Source of the DNA: Ruminococcaceae bacterium UBA3323 | GTDB taxonomy: Bacteria > Bacillota > Clostridia > Oscillospirales > Acutalibacteraceae | Direction: 5' to 3' | Length of the DNA: 58,441 bases | Assembly (NCBI GenBank): GCA_002361935.1 | Contig: DESD01000038.1 | Location: 1-58,441, forward strand | Shown: piece after piece, positions 31,761-40,850 of the stretch | Layout: every line of letters starts with the position of its first letter | How positions within the stretch are numbered: position 1 is the stretch's first letter | Notes under the pieces: model-generated | What the model was told of the DNA's origin: nothing | Databases searched by the model: none | The model's input: only the letters and a program-made list of their open reading frames with translations | Translations under genes and position numbers: made by a program

Positions 31761-34700
31761 TTAATAATATGCTTTTATGGTTTTAATCTCAAACGGCTTA
31801 AATTTAAGGGTTAATTTGTTTGTGCTCTGTCTGTCGCTGATGCTTTCTTCCAGCATATTGGTCAATTCAGCTGCTTTAACCTTGTCTGAAAGAACAATTC
31901 TGCAGTTTGTCTGCGTTCCCTCTGCTTCATAAGCACGCACGATAAATGCTTTTTCCTCATCCTCGCAGGGCTTTATTGTTTCAATGATAATGTTTTCCTT
32001 GTTTACATTTGCAAGCGGCTGCATATCAAAATTACCATCGGAAATAATATGAGGCACATTTAATCGGTAACTCGGATGAATAACGGATTTTGCACAGTAT
32101 GGTGTGTTATGAGGCAGGAAGGAATAAACGGTGTGATGCATTCCGTGGTCACCCTCGATATCAGGATGAGTGCCTCCTTTGTGAAGAGACAGCCGAAGCT
32201 GTGAATTGTGAACGGAAATGCCGTATTTGCTGTCATTAAGAACGGCTACACCGTAATTCGGCTCTGACAAATCCGTATACTTGTGGTTAACAACCTCAAA
32301 TTTTGCCTGTTCCAGCGAATTGTTGCGTGTTGTCGGGCGTTTGCAGTAGCCGAATTGGATTTCCTGCCTTGCAAAATCTTCACGGACATTGGTATCAAAT
32401 GCAGTCTTGAGAAAGCGATGGTCATCGTTCCAGTCCATATAGGTATCAAACCGGATTTCGGGAGATGCGGAAAAGAAAATCATATCCTGTGTAATAGCTG
32501 ATTTTCTGCTGATTTTATATGTGCTTCTGATAATAAATGCAATTGCTCCGTCTGAAACAATTTCACGCTTCATTAGCTCAGCACAGGGGCTGAATTTAAG
32601 CTCAAGGTCAGCATCTATATCCCAGTTATCCCAGCTTGAAGGCACATCCTCTGCCATTAGAAAAGTGTTGAACGGAAGTCCGTCAACAAGCTGTCTGTCG
32701 GCCTGCTTATCCAAAAAAGAGGAAATAAAGCCGTTTTCATCAAATTCAATTTCCGCAAAAGGAGTTTCGAGCCTGTTTTCGCTGTAAGTAAATGCAGATT
32801 TGCCGTTTTCTGCTTCGCCGTATGGTAAATGAACGGAGGAAAAGGCAGGAACGGTTACGCCGTCAATCAGAAGAAGCTTTCTTGCTTTTATATCCGTGTA
32901 TTTCTGTTGGGTAATATGGGCAAGGCTTTTGCCGTTGTCTGCCGCAAAGATAACATCGCTTCTGTCAAACGAAAGTGTGTTTGTAACGGAAATGCCGTTT
33001 TCATTGCAGTTTGTTATATCGGCAATTTCTTTCTTTACATTCCGGATAAGGCAGCGCATTTCTTTTTTGCATTGCATATGTGCCTTATGGATGCAGGTTC
33101 CCGGAAGAATATCATGGAACTGATTGAGCAGAAGAGTCTTATAATATTTGCTGCTGCTTTCAGCGCTTAAGGCTTTGTTGGTTCGGATACCTTCGTTAAC
33201 GGATAAAATTTCAAAATCTCTCAGCAGCAATTCGGCTTTTCTGTTGTTGCGTTTGATTTCGTGCTGGTTTGTAAGTGTTCCTCTGTGAAGCTCCAAATAC
33301 AGTTCTCCCCTGTAGGTATTGGGATTAGCTGCTGTTGCTTCAAGCTCCTTCATAAAATCACCGACGCTTGTGTAATCAGCCTTTGGGATTTCATTCAGGT
33401 TTTTGCAGCGTCTTGCCATTTCAATCATCTCAAACTGAGGACCTCCGCCGCCGTCACCGAAGCCATAGGCAACAAGGCGTTTGTCCGTAACAGAGGGCTG
33501 GTCTGTTTCATGTGTGTTGTTGATAACGGCTTCTCTTATTGTTTTGGCATCCGGCCGGCAATGCGTCATATTGAAGTGAGAGAAAACTTTTGTGCCGTCA
33601 ATTCCCTGCCAATAGAATGTGTTATACGGAAATGAATTTGTATCATTCCATGTGATTTTTGTTGTAAGAAAATAATCAACGCCGCAGCCTTTCATAATCT
33701 GAGGAATGGATGCGGAATATCCGAAAGTGTCGGGAAGCCAGAATGCGTTTGAGGTGTAATTAAAATACTTTTTTGTAAATCTCTGTCCCCAAAGGAACTG
33801 CCTTATCATGGATTCACCCGATGTGATGTTGCAGTCGCATTCAACCCATACGGCTCCGTTCGGCTCATATCGTCCTTCACGCACCTTTTCCTGTATTCGT
33901 TTAAAAAGCTCGGGATAATGCTCTCTTATCATATCACTGTGTGCAGATGAGCTTTGTATAAACATATATTCAGGATACTGTTCCATAAGGCTGATTTGGT
34001 TACTGTATGTTCTTGCGCATTTTTTGATGGTTTCATCAACGTGCCAGAGCCACGCAGTGTCCATGTGGGAATGGCCTATAATTCCAACCGCAGGTGCATT
34101 TTCCGAATTCTTTTCACGAAGAATTTTCGTCAAAAAGGGATGTGCTCTTTCAAGTGCACCAAAGAATTCCTCCCTTGTAACCTCATCAGGGGAATAGTAA
34201 ACGGTTTTATGCACCTCGGTAAGGGCGTTTATGGTTCTTGCCTTTAAGAAGCTGTTGTCAGGCAAATCATTTGCAAGCTGATTTACGGTTTTTAAATCAA
34301 AGTAAAAGCCGCATAATTTATCATTTTTAGTGCAGATATCAAGGCTTTCAAATGAAAAGTCATAATGATTCACCTGTGTTAAATCCGCTGAAAAGGGATC
34401 GCATCCGTGATAGTCATGCCCTGCGTAGTATTCAACGGCAAGCTCAATTTTTTCTCCGGTCTTCGCATTTTTTCGGATTAAGCCGCAGTAGTGATTGCCG
34501 TGGGAGGTGTATGTAATTTTATTGTTGTATGTTCCGAAAGGAATACCGTTAACCCAAAGCATCGCCTCATAACCGCCAAGCCTCGGCATCAAAAATAAAT
34601 CTGTTCCGTTCAGTTCCCTCGGTACAGTGTATTCCGCTTTAATCCAGCAGTATTCGCCGTTGCTTCCCCACATAAAGCCGTTTGATATTTCCTTAAAATT

Positions 34701-34850
34701 TTCATCATCGGGAATATTATGAAATTGTTCGTTGCAGCGGAAAGCCCTTGCGGGCAGGCTGTCTACTTTGTCAAATAAGTATGGATTTAAAGTTTTTTCA
34801 AGCCTTTTAAGTTTTAAAAGCATTTTTTCGTAATGTGCTTTATACAGCAT
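31761..34850 (-). CDS. GH38 alpha-mannosidase
   Basis: A 1029-residue class II alpha-mannosidase. The zinc-binding GHSHMDTAWLW lies near residues 256-266, and the nucleophile Asp374 in WLPDTFGYS. The 250-residue N-terminal beta domain, three-helix bundle and long beta-sandwich C-terminus follow the usual bacterial GH38 layout. I placed the start at ATG 34850 after AGAAGGA; a longer in-frame version reaches 34928 but overlaps promoter-like DNA. No signal peptide, so cytosolic. It likely releases alpha-linked mannose from imported glycans. Confidence 0.88.
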   Translation of the reverse strand: MLYKAHYEKMLLKLKRLEKTLNPYLFDKVDSLPARAFRCNEQFHNIPDDENFKEISNGFMWGSNGEYCWIKAEYTVPRELNGTDLFLMPRLGGYEAMLWVNGIPFGTYNNKITYTSHGNHYCGLIRKNAKTGEKIELAVEYYAGHDYHGCDPFSADLTQVNHYDFSFESLDICTKNDKLCGFYFDLKTVNQLANDLPDNSFLKARTINALTEVHKTVYYSPDEVTREEFFGALERAHPFLTKILREKNSENAPAVGIIGHSHMDTAWLWHVDETIKKCARTYSNQISLMEQYPEYMFIQSSSAHSDMIREHYPELFKRIQEKVREGRYEPNGAVWVECDCNITSGESMIRQFLWGQRFTKKYFNYTSNAFWLPDTFGYSASIPQIMKGCGVDYFLTTKITWNDTNSFPYNTFYWQGIDGTKVFSHFNMTHCRPDAKTIREAVINNTHETDQPSVTDKRLVAYGFGDGGGGPQFEMIEMARRCKNLNEIPKADYTSVGDFMKELEATAANPNTYRGELYLELHRGTLTNQHEIKRNNRKAELLLRDFEILSVNEGIRTNKALSAESSSKYYKTLLLNQFHDILPGTCIHKAHMQCKKEMRCLIRNVKKEIADITNCNENGISVTNTLSFDRSDVIFAADNGKSLAHITQQKYTDIKARKLLLIDGVTVPAFSSVHLPYGEAENGKSAFTYSENRLETPFAEIEFDENGFISSFLDKQADRQLVDGLPFNTFLMAEDVPSSWDNWDIDADLELKFSPCAELMKREIVSDGAIAFIIRSTYKISRKSAITQDMIFFSASPEIRFDTYMDWNDDHRFLKTAFDTNVREDFARQEIQFGYCKRPTTRNNSLEQAKFEVVNHKYTDLSEPNYGVAVLNDSKYGISVHNSQLRLSLHKGGTHPDIEGDHGMHHTVYSFLPHNTPYCAKSVIHPSYRLNVPHIISDGNFDMQPLANVNKENIIIETIKPCEDEEKAFIVRAYEAEGTQTNCRIVLSDKVKAAELTNMLEESISDRQSTNKLTLKFKPFEIKTIKAYY

Positions 34851-34905
34851 AATCCTTCTACCATCCTGTTTATTATAATATGAAAAAGTATTTGCGTTTG
34901 TTTGC

Positions 34906-34935
34906 AGTATATCATATAAAGACAGCATTAAACAA
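34906..34935 (-). promoter_or_regulatory. Possible promoter of the GH38 gene
   Basis: Minus strand: TTGTTT, 18-base spacer, TATACT. It lies about 56 bases before the chosen ATG and supports the shorter start. Overlapping alternatives exist in this AT-rich DNA. Confidence 0.45.
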
Positions 34936-34988
34936 TATCAAAAATTCCGATTTTTGTTTGATTTGTGTGGTTTATGCTTTGCGCTGTA

Positions 34989-35017
34989 TTGTACGTTTCT
35001 TAAAAATATGATATGAT
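34989..35017 (+). promoter_or_regulatory. Sigma-A promoter of the lipid-kinase-like gene
   Basis: TTGTAC, 17-base spacer, TATGAT. It makes upstream in-frame starts at about 35013 untenable, which supports TTG 35118. The leader of about 95 bases contains a weak GCAG/CTGC hairpin followed by T6. Confidence 0.6.
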
Positions 35018-35117
35018 AAAAAATCATATTAGCTTTATAATAAAACAGATGTTGTTTTTTGCAGATGAAAACTGCTTTTTTATTTTTATCTTACATTGGC
35101 ACAGAGGGGTTTTAATT

Positions 35118-36023
35118 TTGAGAAAAAACACATTGCTTATTGTTAATCCGTGTTCGGGTAAAAAAAGAACAAGAACACACACACAGGATGTTATCCGTTT
35201 GCTTTCGCAGGACGGAAGCAGCGTAACCGTTAAGGAAACTGCATGCAAGGGGCATGCAACGCAGCTTGCGGAGGAAAACGGAGAAGAATTCGATTTGATT
35301 GCCTGCTGCGGCGGCGACGGCACCTTTAATGAAGTAATAAACGGAGTTCTGCATCTTGAAAGGCGGATTCCGCTTGTGTACATACCTAACGGAACAACGA
35401 ATGATACTGCTGCAACGCTTTCTATTCCGGAGAACTTTCCCGAGCTTGCGGCTTTGATTAAAAAGGATGAATATAAGAAATGCGATATCGGCATTTTCAA
35501 TAACAGATATTTTTTTTGTGCCGTGTCCTTCGGATTTGGTGCCGAAGCTTCGTTTTCAACAAGACAGTCCTTAAAAAATAAAATAGGTCATGTTGCGTAT
35601 ATTCTTTCCAATATTAAAAGGATTCCGGATGTCCGCCCTGTTAAAATGGATATTGAATATGATGATAAAAAAATATCCGGCGAATTTATTTTCGGCGCTG
35701 TAATCAATACAAAGTCCGTCGGCGGAATGTTCAGGCTTGATGAAAATATTTTCAGAATTAATGACGGCAGGTTTGAAATGGTGCTTGTCAGAAAGCTTGA
35801 CAGTGTTATTGAAATTCCCCATGTTTTATATAAGCTTCAAAAAAAGGAATATGATAATAAAGAGATTATTTTGATTCAGGCAAGCAAAATTCAATTCAGC
35901 TCTCCCGATAAGGTTGCATGGCTGATTGACGGAGAAAATGGCGGCAGATTAACAAAAGCCTCCGTTGAGAATATCAGAGAGGGCATAGAGCTTTGTGCAC
36001 CGGACAGCAATATTTATGTTTAA
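35118..36023 (+). CDS. Diacylglycerol-kinase-family lipid kinase (DgkB/YegS type)
   Basis: About 301 residues from TTG 35118, preceded by GAGGGG. The DAGK catalytic domain is clear: IVNPCSGKK, then CCGGDGTFNEVINGV with the ATP-binding GGDGT, and IPNGTTNDTA. The C-terminal half is the typical beta-sandwich ending in a WLIDGENGG motif, where the family has a conserved Asp-Gly-Glu. These cytosolic kinases phosphorylate diacylglycerol or related lipids to recycle membrane lipid. It has its own promoter and a terminator at 36029, so membership in the glycan group may be accidental. Confidence 0.88.
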   Translation: MRKNTLLIVNPCSGKKRTRTHTQDVIRLLSQDGSSVTVKETACKGHATQLAEENGEEFDLIACCGGDGTFNEVINGVLHLERRIPLVYIPNGTTNDTAATLSIPENFPELAALIKKDEYKKCDIGIFNNRYFFCAVSFGFGAEASFSTRQSLKNKIGHVAYILSNIKRIPDVRPVKMDIEYDDKKISGEFIFGAVINTKSVGGMFRLDENIFRINDGRFEMVLVRKLDSVIEIPHVLYKLQKKEYDNKEIILIQASKIQFSSPDKVAWLIDGENGGRLTKASVENIREGIELCAPDSNIYV

Positions 36024-36028
36024 AATAC

Positions 36029-36064
36029 AGGGCAATAAAGAGTATTTTCTTTATTGCCCTTTTC
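36029..36064 (+). terminator. Rho-independent terminator
   Basis: A perfect 13-bp stem, AGGGCAATAAAGA against TCTTTATTGCCCT, followed by TTTTC. The next gene begins only 14 bases later, so its expression probably depends on read-through. Confidence 0.85.
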
Positions 36065-36077
36065 AGAGGTAATGTTT

Positions 36078-37586
36078 ATGAAGCTTAAAAGCAGTAATGC
36101 GTTTCTGCAGTCTGCCTTTGAATGGGCAGTTGATAAAACCAAGCAATTTGTTGTAACAGGCACAAGGAACGGCGATGTCAATAAAGGCGATGGCAATAAG
36201 TGGTATGGCCCGAATTGTGCGGTTATCAGAACGCCCAATAAGCTATGGGCACAGCCTAAAGATTATAAGCCCGCTTTCTGGGCAGGGTATTTTGACAGAA
36301 CTGCGTATTATATCCGCGATTATGTGCATCAGGCAGCAGGTGCTTATCTTGTTGGGCTGTATGATGAGCTTTATAATATGTTTTACACCTTTGTCAGTCA
36401 TGCAAGTGAGGAAACGGGCTGGTTTGCCCCTTGGGCATTTAATTTTGATAATACCGTTTATTATATGGATACGCCGAATTATAAAAAATTCGTGCGTGAA
36501 ATAACGTCCCAGTTTGAGCTTGTTGAAAAGGCATATCAGCTTTATTTGTGGAGCGGTGATAATCGTTATATTGAAAATGATGTTATTTTTGGTTTTGTTG
36601 AAAAGATTATGTCGGTTTTTATTGATCGGCTTGATGGTGTTGTTTTAAAAGAAAAAAATGGTATTCCGGAGGGCAGGGGAGATATATGGAAAGGCTCTTC
36701 AACCTATAATGAAAGGGGCTTTCATGCTGCTGAAGCAGGGGATAGTATCGGTGCAATGTATAAGGCAATTCTTGCTTATGCAGCTATTCTTGAAATAAGA
36801 GGGAATTCCGAAAGGGCGAAGGTGCAGCTTGATCGTGCAGAAAAGCTGAAAGCGTATTTTAACAAGGAATGGAGCGTTGTTGATGGCAGTGATATGTATG
36901 CATATGCCATTGATCATAAGGGCAGAAAGTATTATGAATGGTATAAAAAAGGCAGTAAAATTTACGGCGGCGCCTCATTGCTGTTTATTCCCATGAAAGA
37001 ACTGACATACTGCGGCGAACGCAATAATAAGCTGCTTGATTATATTTTTGAAAAGGAACTTGATGAAAGCACAAGAGAGGATAATATAGAAAGCCTTACC
37101 TATCTGCCCGATGTTTTTTTCCCTTATAATCAGAATGACCGTGCATGGTTCTGGATGAAGCATATTATTTCTCAAAAAGATTTGCCTCATGAGCATAAGA
37201 CGCAGGGTACAAACGGAGATTATCCCGAAATTTCATTTACGTTTATTTCACAGGTTGTGGAGGGCATTATGGGTGTTTGTGTAAATGCAGGGCAAGGCTT
37301 TGTTTCAACCTGCCCTCATTTTCCGAAAGATATGGATGATGTTCAGTTGTCTGATTTGAAATTCGGGGAAAATACAGTTGATATTCTTCTTAAAAAGGAT
37401 AGGGCAGTTTTAAGAAACAAAAGCAATCATTCCATAAGCTATAAATGCAGATTTTCTTCCGATAAGGATTTCTTTCAGGTTAACGGAGAACAGCAAAAAA
37501 CAGAAAAAGAAATGGAAAACGGAATTCTCATATCCTATGTTAATCTTGAGATTCAGCCAAACAGCAAGGTTATCATTGCATTATAA
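36078..37586 (+). CDS. Six-hairpin (alpha/alpha)6 glycosidase-like protein
   Basis: About 502 residues from ATG 36078, with AGAGGT 7 bases upstream. Aromatic, helix-rich sequence (DRTAYYIRDYVHQAAGAYLVGLY read in parts: YYIRDYVHQ and WFAPWAFNFDN), GRGDIWKGSS and NERGFHAAEAG suggest the six-hairpin glycosidase fold shared by GH78, GH65 and relatives. A short beta-rich C-terminal module follows (about 420-502). I cannot name a GH family; Asp and Glu residues in these motifs are candidates for catalysis. No signal peptide. It may act on the same oligosaccharides as the neighbouring GH36 and GH38 enzymes. Confidence 0.6.
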   Translation: MKLKSSNAFLQSAFEWAVDKTKQFVVTGTRNGDVNKGDGNKWYGPNCAVIRTPNKLWAQPKDYKPAFWAGYFDRTAYYIRDYVHQAAGAYLVGLYDELYNMFYTFVSHASEETGWFAPWAFNFDNTVYYMDTPNYKKFVREITSQFELVEKAYQLYLWSGDNRYIENDVIFGFVEKIMSVFIDRLDGVVLKEKNGIPEGRGDIWKGSSTYNERGFHAAEAGDSIGAMYKAILAYAAILEIRGNSERAKVQLDRAEKLKAYFNKEWSVVDGSDMYAYAIDHKGRKYYEWYKKGSKIYGGASLLFIPMKELTYCGERNNKLLDYIFEKELDESTREDNIESLTYLPDVFFPYNQNDRAWFWMKHIISQKDLPHEHKTQGTNGDYPEISFTFISQVVEGIMGVCVNAGQGFVSTCPHFPKDMDDVQLSDLKFGENTVDILLKKDRAVLRNKSNHSISYKCRFSSDKDFFQVNGEQQKTEKEMENGILISYVNLEIQPNSKVIIAL

Positions 37587-37591
37587 ACAGC

Positions 37592-37622
37592 AAAAGGCAG
37601 TGCTTAATGCACTGCCTTTTGT
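37592..37622. terminator. Bidirectional terminator (GGCAG family)
   Basis: A perfect 12-bp stem, AAAAGGCAGTGC against GCACTGCCTTTT, loop TTAAT. It separates the convergent six-hairpin and GH36 genes. Confidence 0.9.
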
Positions 37623-37698
37623 TCGCCGGATTTTGTTAAACTGTATAAAGTAGATGCTATGTAAAAAATTTTTTTAAAATCGGATTTATCATATAACA

Positions 37699-39780
37699 TT
37701 AAGCCTCGTTGATAATTACGATTTTGTTGTAATCAACGCCTCTTACCTCAAGCTCAATGCCGACATTCATAAGATATGCTCCGCTTTTTTCGTATGTTTC
37801 GTTTCCGAGTGTTAAGGAATACCGCTTGTTTTCATCAAGTCCGTCAAAAAGCATGGGAACGCTCTTTTTGTAAAATCTTGTTCCGTTCGCAGCAATGAAA
37901 GCAACGCTTTTTGTTTTATCCTCGTTTACATACTGGTTAAAGAGGATTTCATCCTCATCAATATCCATAATTCTGTAAAGATTGCCGAATTGAACAATTT
38001 CGCGGATATCTTTGTAAAGTGCGATGTTTCTTTTGCAGATTTCAATATCCTTATCTGAATAATTTGTTAAGTTTCCGCCGATGCCGAGGGAGCCCTGCAT
38101 AGCAATGTTGAATCTGAAATCAAGTGAGCAGGGCTTATTGATGCCTGCAATATCCGTTACCCATGCACGCATTGCTTTAACAGGCCTTAAAAGTGTATAT
38201 CCCTTTTGAATAACCATACGGTCAATACCGTCTGTATTGTCACTTGTCCATACCTGATCGTAATGTGAAAGTGCACCTAAATCGGCACGGCCGCCGCCGG
38301 AAGCACAGCTTTCAATGGCAACATCGGGGTGAAGCTCCTTAAGCTTATCAACAATGTCATAAACAGCCTTTGTGTGAAGATACCAAAGCATCTGCGGGCA
38401 GTCAAGATTTTCTGCGCCTGCTTCGGAAAACGGCCTGTTCATATCCCATTTTATGTATTTGATGTTGTGGTTGGAAAGTAAATCATTTAGGCAGTTGAAA
38501 ATGTATTCCTGCACCTCTTTTTTTGTCATATTCAGAACAAGCTGATTGCGGAGCTCGTTTGAATATCTTGTGTCAAAATGATATGCCCAGTCGGGATGTG
38601 CTCGATATAAATCACTGTCTCTGTTTACCATTTCCGGTTCAACCCAGATACCAAAATCCATACCAAGTGCATTTACCCTATTGATTAGTTCGTCAAGTCC
38701 GTTGGGGAATTTATCCTTATTTACAAACCAGTCTCCGAGTCCGGCTTTATCGTTGTTGCGTTTACCAAACCAGCCGTCGTCCATAACAAAGAGCTCAACG
38801 CCGATTTCTGCGGCAATTTCCGCAAGTGCAATCTGATTTTTACTGTTTACATCAAATTCGGTTGCTTCCCAGGAATTATAAAGAACAGGAAGCGTTTTAT
38901 CATGAAAGCTTTTCGGAAGAACGTGAGTTACTGCAAACCTGTTCATTTGCCTTGACATATCGCCGAAGCCCTGCGTATGGCCGCAAAATACCTTTGGTGT
39001 GTCAAATACTTCGCCGGCCTTAAGTTCAAATTTGAAATCAAAGTCGCTTATACCCATAATGATTCTTGTTGAATGGAATAAGTCCCTTTCCGCAATTACC
39101 TTGAAGTTTCCGCTGTAAGCAAGAATTCCAAAGTATACATCACCGCTTTTTTCGTCTGCGTTCTGAGATGCAATGAAATAAGGGGATTGGTTGTGCGAGG
39201 TAGTTCCTCTTCTGCTTTCACTCACAAAAGAGCCGCCCTCAAGCGTGGTTTTTGTTTCAAGGTTTTCTCCTCCCCAGGCACCGTTTGTATTTCTGAAGGT
39301 GTATGGCTTTTTCGACGGAAGATTGAATTCCGCACTGAAAAGCTTTTCAAAATAAACGGAATGCTCCGAATGATTTTCTATTGTGGTCCATCTTGTAATG
39401 ATATCGCTGTCCTCACAAACAGTGTAGTTCAGGGTAATGCTGAGGGGATAAACCTTGTCTGTAAAACGGAGCATAAGGGTGTTCCCGTCAATTTCATATC
39501 CTTTGTACTGTAATAAAATATCACGGCAGCCGTCTGCAAATTCTGCTTTTACAGCGCTTCCCCGGTAAACGGTCTGTCCGAAAGCCGTATATTCCTGCTT
39601 ATATTCATCAAGCATAGAGATGTTTGAATTCTGTTCATGTACAGCTTTGATAAAATAATCGTTTATATCGCATTTTCTGCCCCAGTGCAGATGGCGGTTG
39701 TACCCGAAATAATCAACACCGAATACATAGTGCGTGTTTTTTGTTTCAAGAACAAAAATATTATCTTTGCAAATAATCAT
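37699..39780 (-). CDS. GH36 alpha-galactosidase (RafA/AgaN type)
   Basis: About 693 residues from ATG 39780, which follows AAAGGAG by 9 bases; a longer start at 39807 lacks such a site. Classic tetrameric GH36 layout: N-terminal beta-supersandwich (about 1-310), TIM barrel with YNSWEATEFDV, FVMDDGWFGKRN, GIWVEPEMV, the nucleophile Asp446 in IKWDMNRP, the acid/base Asp514 in WTSDNTDG, and a C-terminal beta domain. No signal peptide. It hydrolyses alpha-1,6-galactosides such as melibiose and raffinose-type sugars. The AraC regulator is encoded divergently next to it and probably controls it. Confidence 0.92.
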   Translation of the reverse strand: MIICKDNIFVLETKNTHYVFGVDYFGYNRHLHWGRKCDINDYFIKAVHEQNSNISMLDEYKQEYTAFGQTVYRGSAVKAEFADGCRDILLQYKGYEIDGNTLMLRFTDKVYPLSITLNYTVCEDSDIITRWTTIENHSEHSVYFEKLFSAEFNLPSKKPYTFRNTNGAWGGENLETKTTLEGGSFVSESRRGTTSHNQSPYFIASQNADEKSGDVYFGILAYSGNFKVIAERDLFHSTRIIMGISDFDFKFELKAGEVFDTPKVFCGHTQGFGDMSRQMNRFAVTHVLPKSFHDKTLPVLYNSWEATEFDVNSKNQIALAEIAAEIGVELFVMDDGWFGKRNNDKAGLGDWFVNKDKFPNGLDELINRVNALGMDFGIWVEPEMVNRDSDLYRAHPDWAYHFDTRYSNELRNQLVLNMTKKEVQEYIFNCLNDLLSNHNIKYIKWDMNRPFSEAGAENLDCPQMLWYLHTKAVYDIVDKLKELHPDVAIESCASGGGRADLGALSHYDQVWTSDNTDGIDRMVIQKGYTLLRPVKAMRAWVTDIAGINKPCSLDFRFNIAMQGSLGIGGNLTNYSDKDIEICKRNIALYKDIREIVQFGNLYRIMDIDEDEILFNQYVNEDKTKSVAFIAANGTRFYKKSVPMLFDGLDENKRYSLTLGNETYEKSGAYLMNVGIELEVRGVDYNKIVIINEA

Positions 39781-39800
39781 TCTTGCGTTCTCCTTTATTG

Positions 39801-39829
39801 TTGACATAATTTGATTTTTTAGATATTAT
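39801..39829 (+). promoter_or_regulatory. Sigma-A promoter of the AraC-family gene
   Basis: TTGACA (perfect), 17-base spacer, TATTAT. It lies in the 114-base divergent interval shared with the GH36 gene; a matching minus-strand box pair was not clear. Confidence 0.65.
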
Positions 39830-39894
39830 TAAAATATCACAAATAAAGTAGCGTATAAATAAGAAATATTAAGATATATGTTAGGAATATAACT

Positions 39895-40707
39895 ATGATT
39901 GAAAAGTTTAAAAACTTTATTGCCCTGAATGAAGAAAATGAACCTCTCAAAATAGAAATTGTTGGTGAAACCTATTGCGATAAAAGCTTTAATATAGAAA
40001 GGGAAAATTCCGATTTAAACGCGCTTGAATTTATAATAGACGGAACAGGAATTCTTGATATAGAAAACCAGCATTTAATTCCTGAAAAAAATGATGTTTT
40101 CTTTCTGAAAAAAGGAAGCTTCCATAAATACAAATCTGATTCAAAGGAGCCATGGCATAAATTCTGGATTGTTTTTAACGGCGATTTTGCCGAAAGCCTG
40201 ATAAAATGTTATCTTCCCGAAAATGTTTATCTGTTTAAAAACTGCAATGCCGTTAAAAGATATTTTGAAGAAATGGTTGAAACAACAAGAAAGAATATGC
40301 CTTATGCTGTTATGGTAAATAAAATTACAATCAGTCTTATGCACATCTTTATTTATATAAGAAACAGAGTGATTATGGATAATGAGGATTTGTCGGATGT
40401 TATCCGGAAGCAGCTTGATGAATCTGTTGAAAGTGCATTTAATCTTGATAATCTGTGCAAAGGGATAAATTATTCAAAAAATTATGTTATCCATGTTTTT
40501 AAGAATAAATACGGTGTAACGCCTTATCAATATTTTCTTGATAAAAAAATTGAGGCTGCCAAAACCTATTTAACACACACCAATTTAAGCGTCGGCAATA
40601 TAGCAAGCACGCTTCATTATGCAGATCAGCAGTATTTTTCGTCAAGCTTTAAAAAGGCTACAGGGTATTCACCGCTGGAGTACAGAAGAAAAACACGAAG
40701 GGATTAA
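39895..40707 (+). CDS. AraC-family transcriptional regulator
   Basis: A 270-residue regulator with an N-terminal cupin-like sugar-sensing domain (about 1-150; NDVFFLKKGSFHKYKS) and a C-terminal double helix-turn-helix: FNLDNLCKGINYSKNYVIHVFKNKYGVTPYQYF read as the first unit and the YADQQYFSSSFKKATGYSPLEYR consensus tail, in separate segments, as the second. Divergent arrangement with the GH36 alpha-galactosidase indicates that it activates that gene, and possibly the phosphoesterase/transporter pair downstream. Cytosolic DNA-binding protein. Confidence 0.85.
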   Translation: MIEKFKNFIALNEENEPLKIEIVGETYCDKSFNIERENSDLNALEFIIDGTGILDIENQHLIPEKNDVFFLKKGSFHKYKSDSKEPWHKFWIVFNGDFAESLIKCYLPENVYLFKNCNAVKRYFEEMVETTRKNMPYAVMVNKITISLMHIFIYIRNRVIMDNEDLSDVIRKQLDESVESAFNLDNLCKGINYSKNYVIHVFKNKYGVTPYQYFLDKKIEAAKTYLTHTNLSVGNIASTLHYADQQYFSSSFKKATGYSPLEYRRKTRRD

Positions 40708-40738
40708 ATGAATAAAAAAGACTTCTATTCATTTTTTA
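40706..40738 (+). terminator. Probable terminator of the AraC-family gene
   Basis: AAATGAATA pairs with TATTCATTT with an 11-base loop, followed by TTTATC. The stem starts at the stop codon. Confidence 0.6.
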
Positions 40739-40850
40739 TCGTGACATTTATTACACGAACAGTGATAATCCTAACATTGTAGGTGATATTGCTTATTTAT
40801 AACGGCAGTTATATATGATATATTACATTGTTGTAAAAGGGGGATGCTTT

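Noticed and set aside
35013..35117. Longer N-terminus for the lipid-kinase-family gene
   Set aside because: The region contains the -10 box and leader; TTG 35118 has GAGGGG and begins at the conserved IVNP region.
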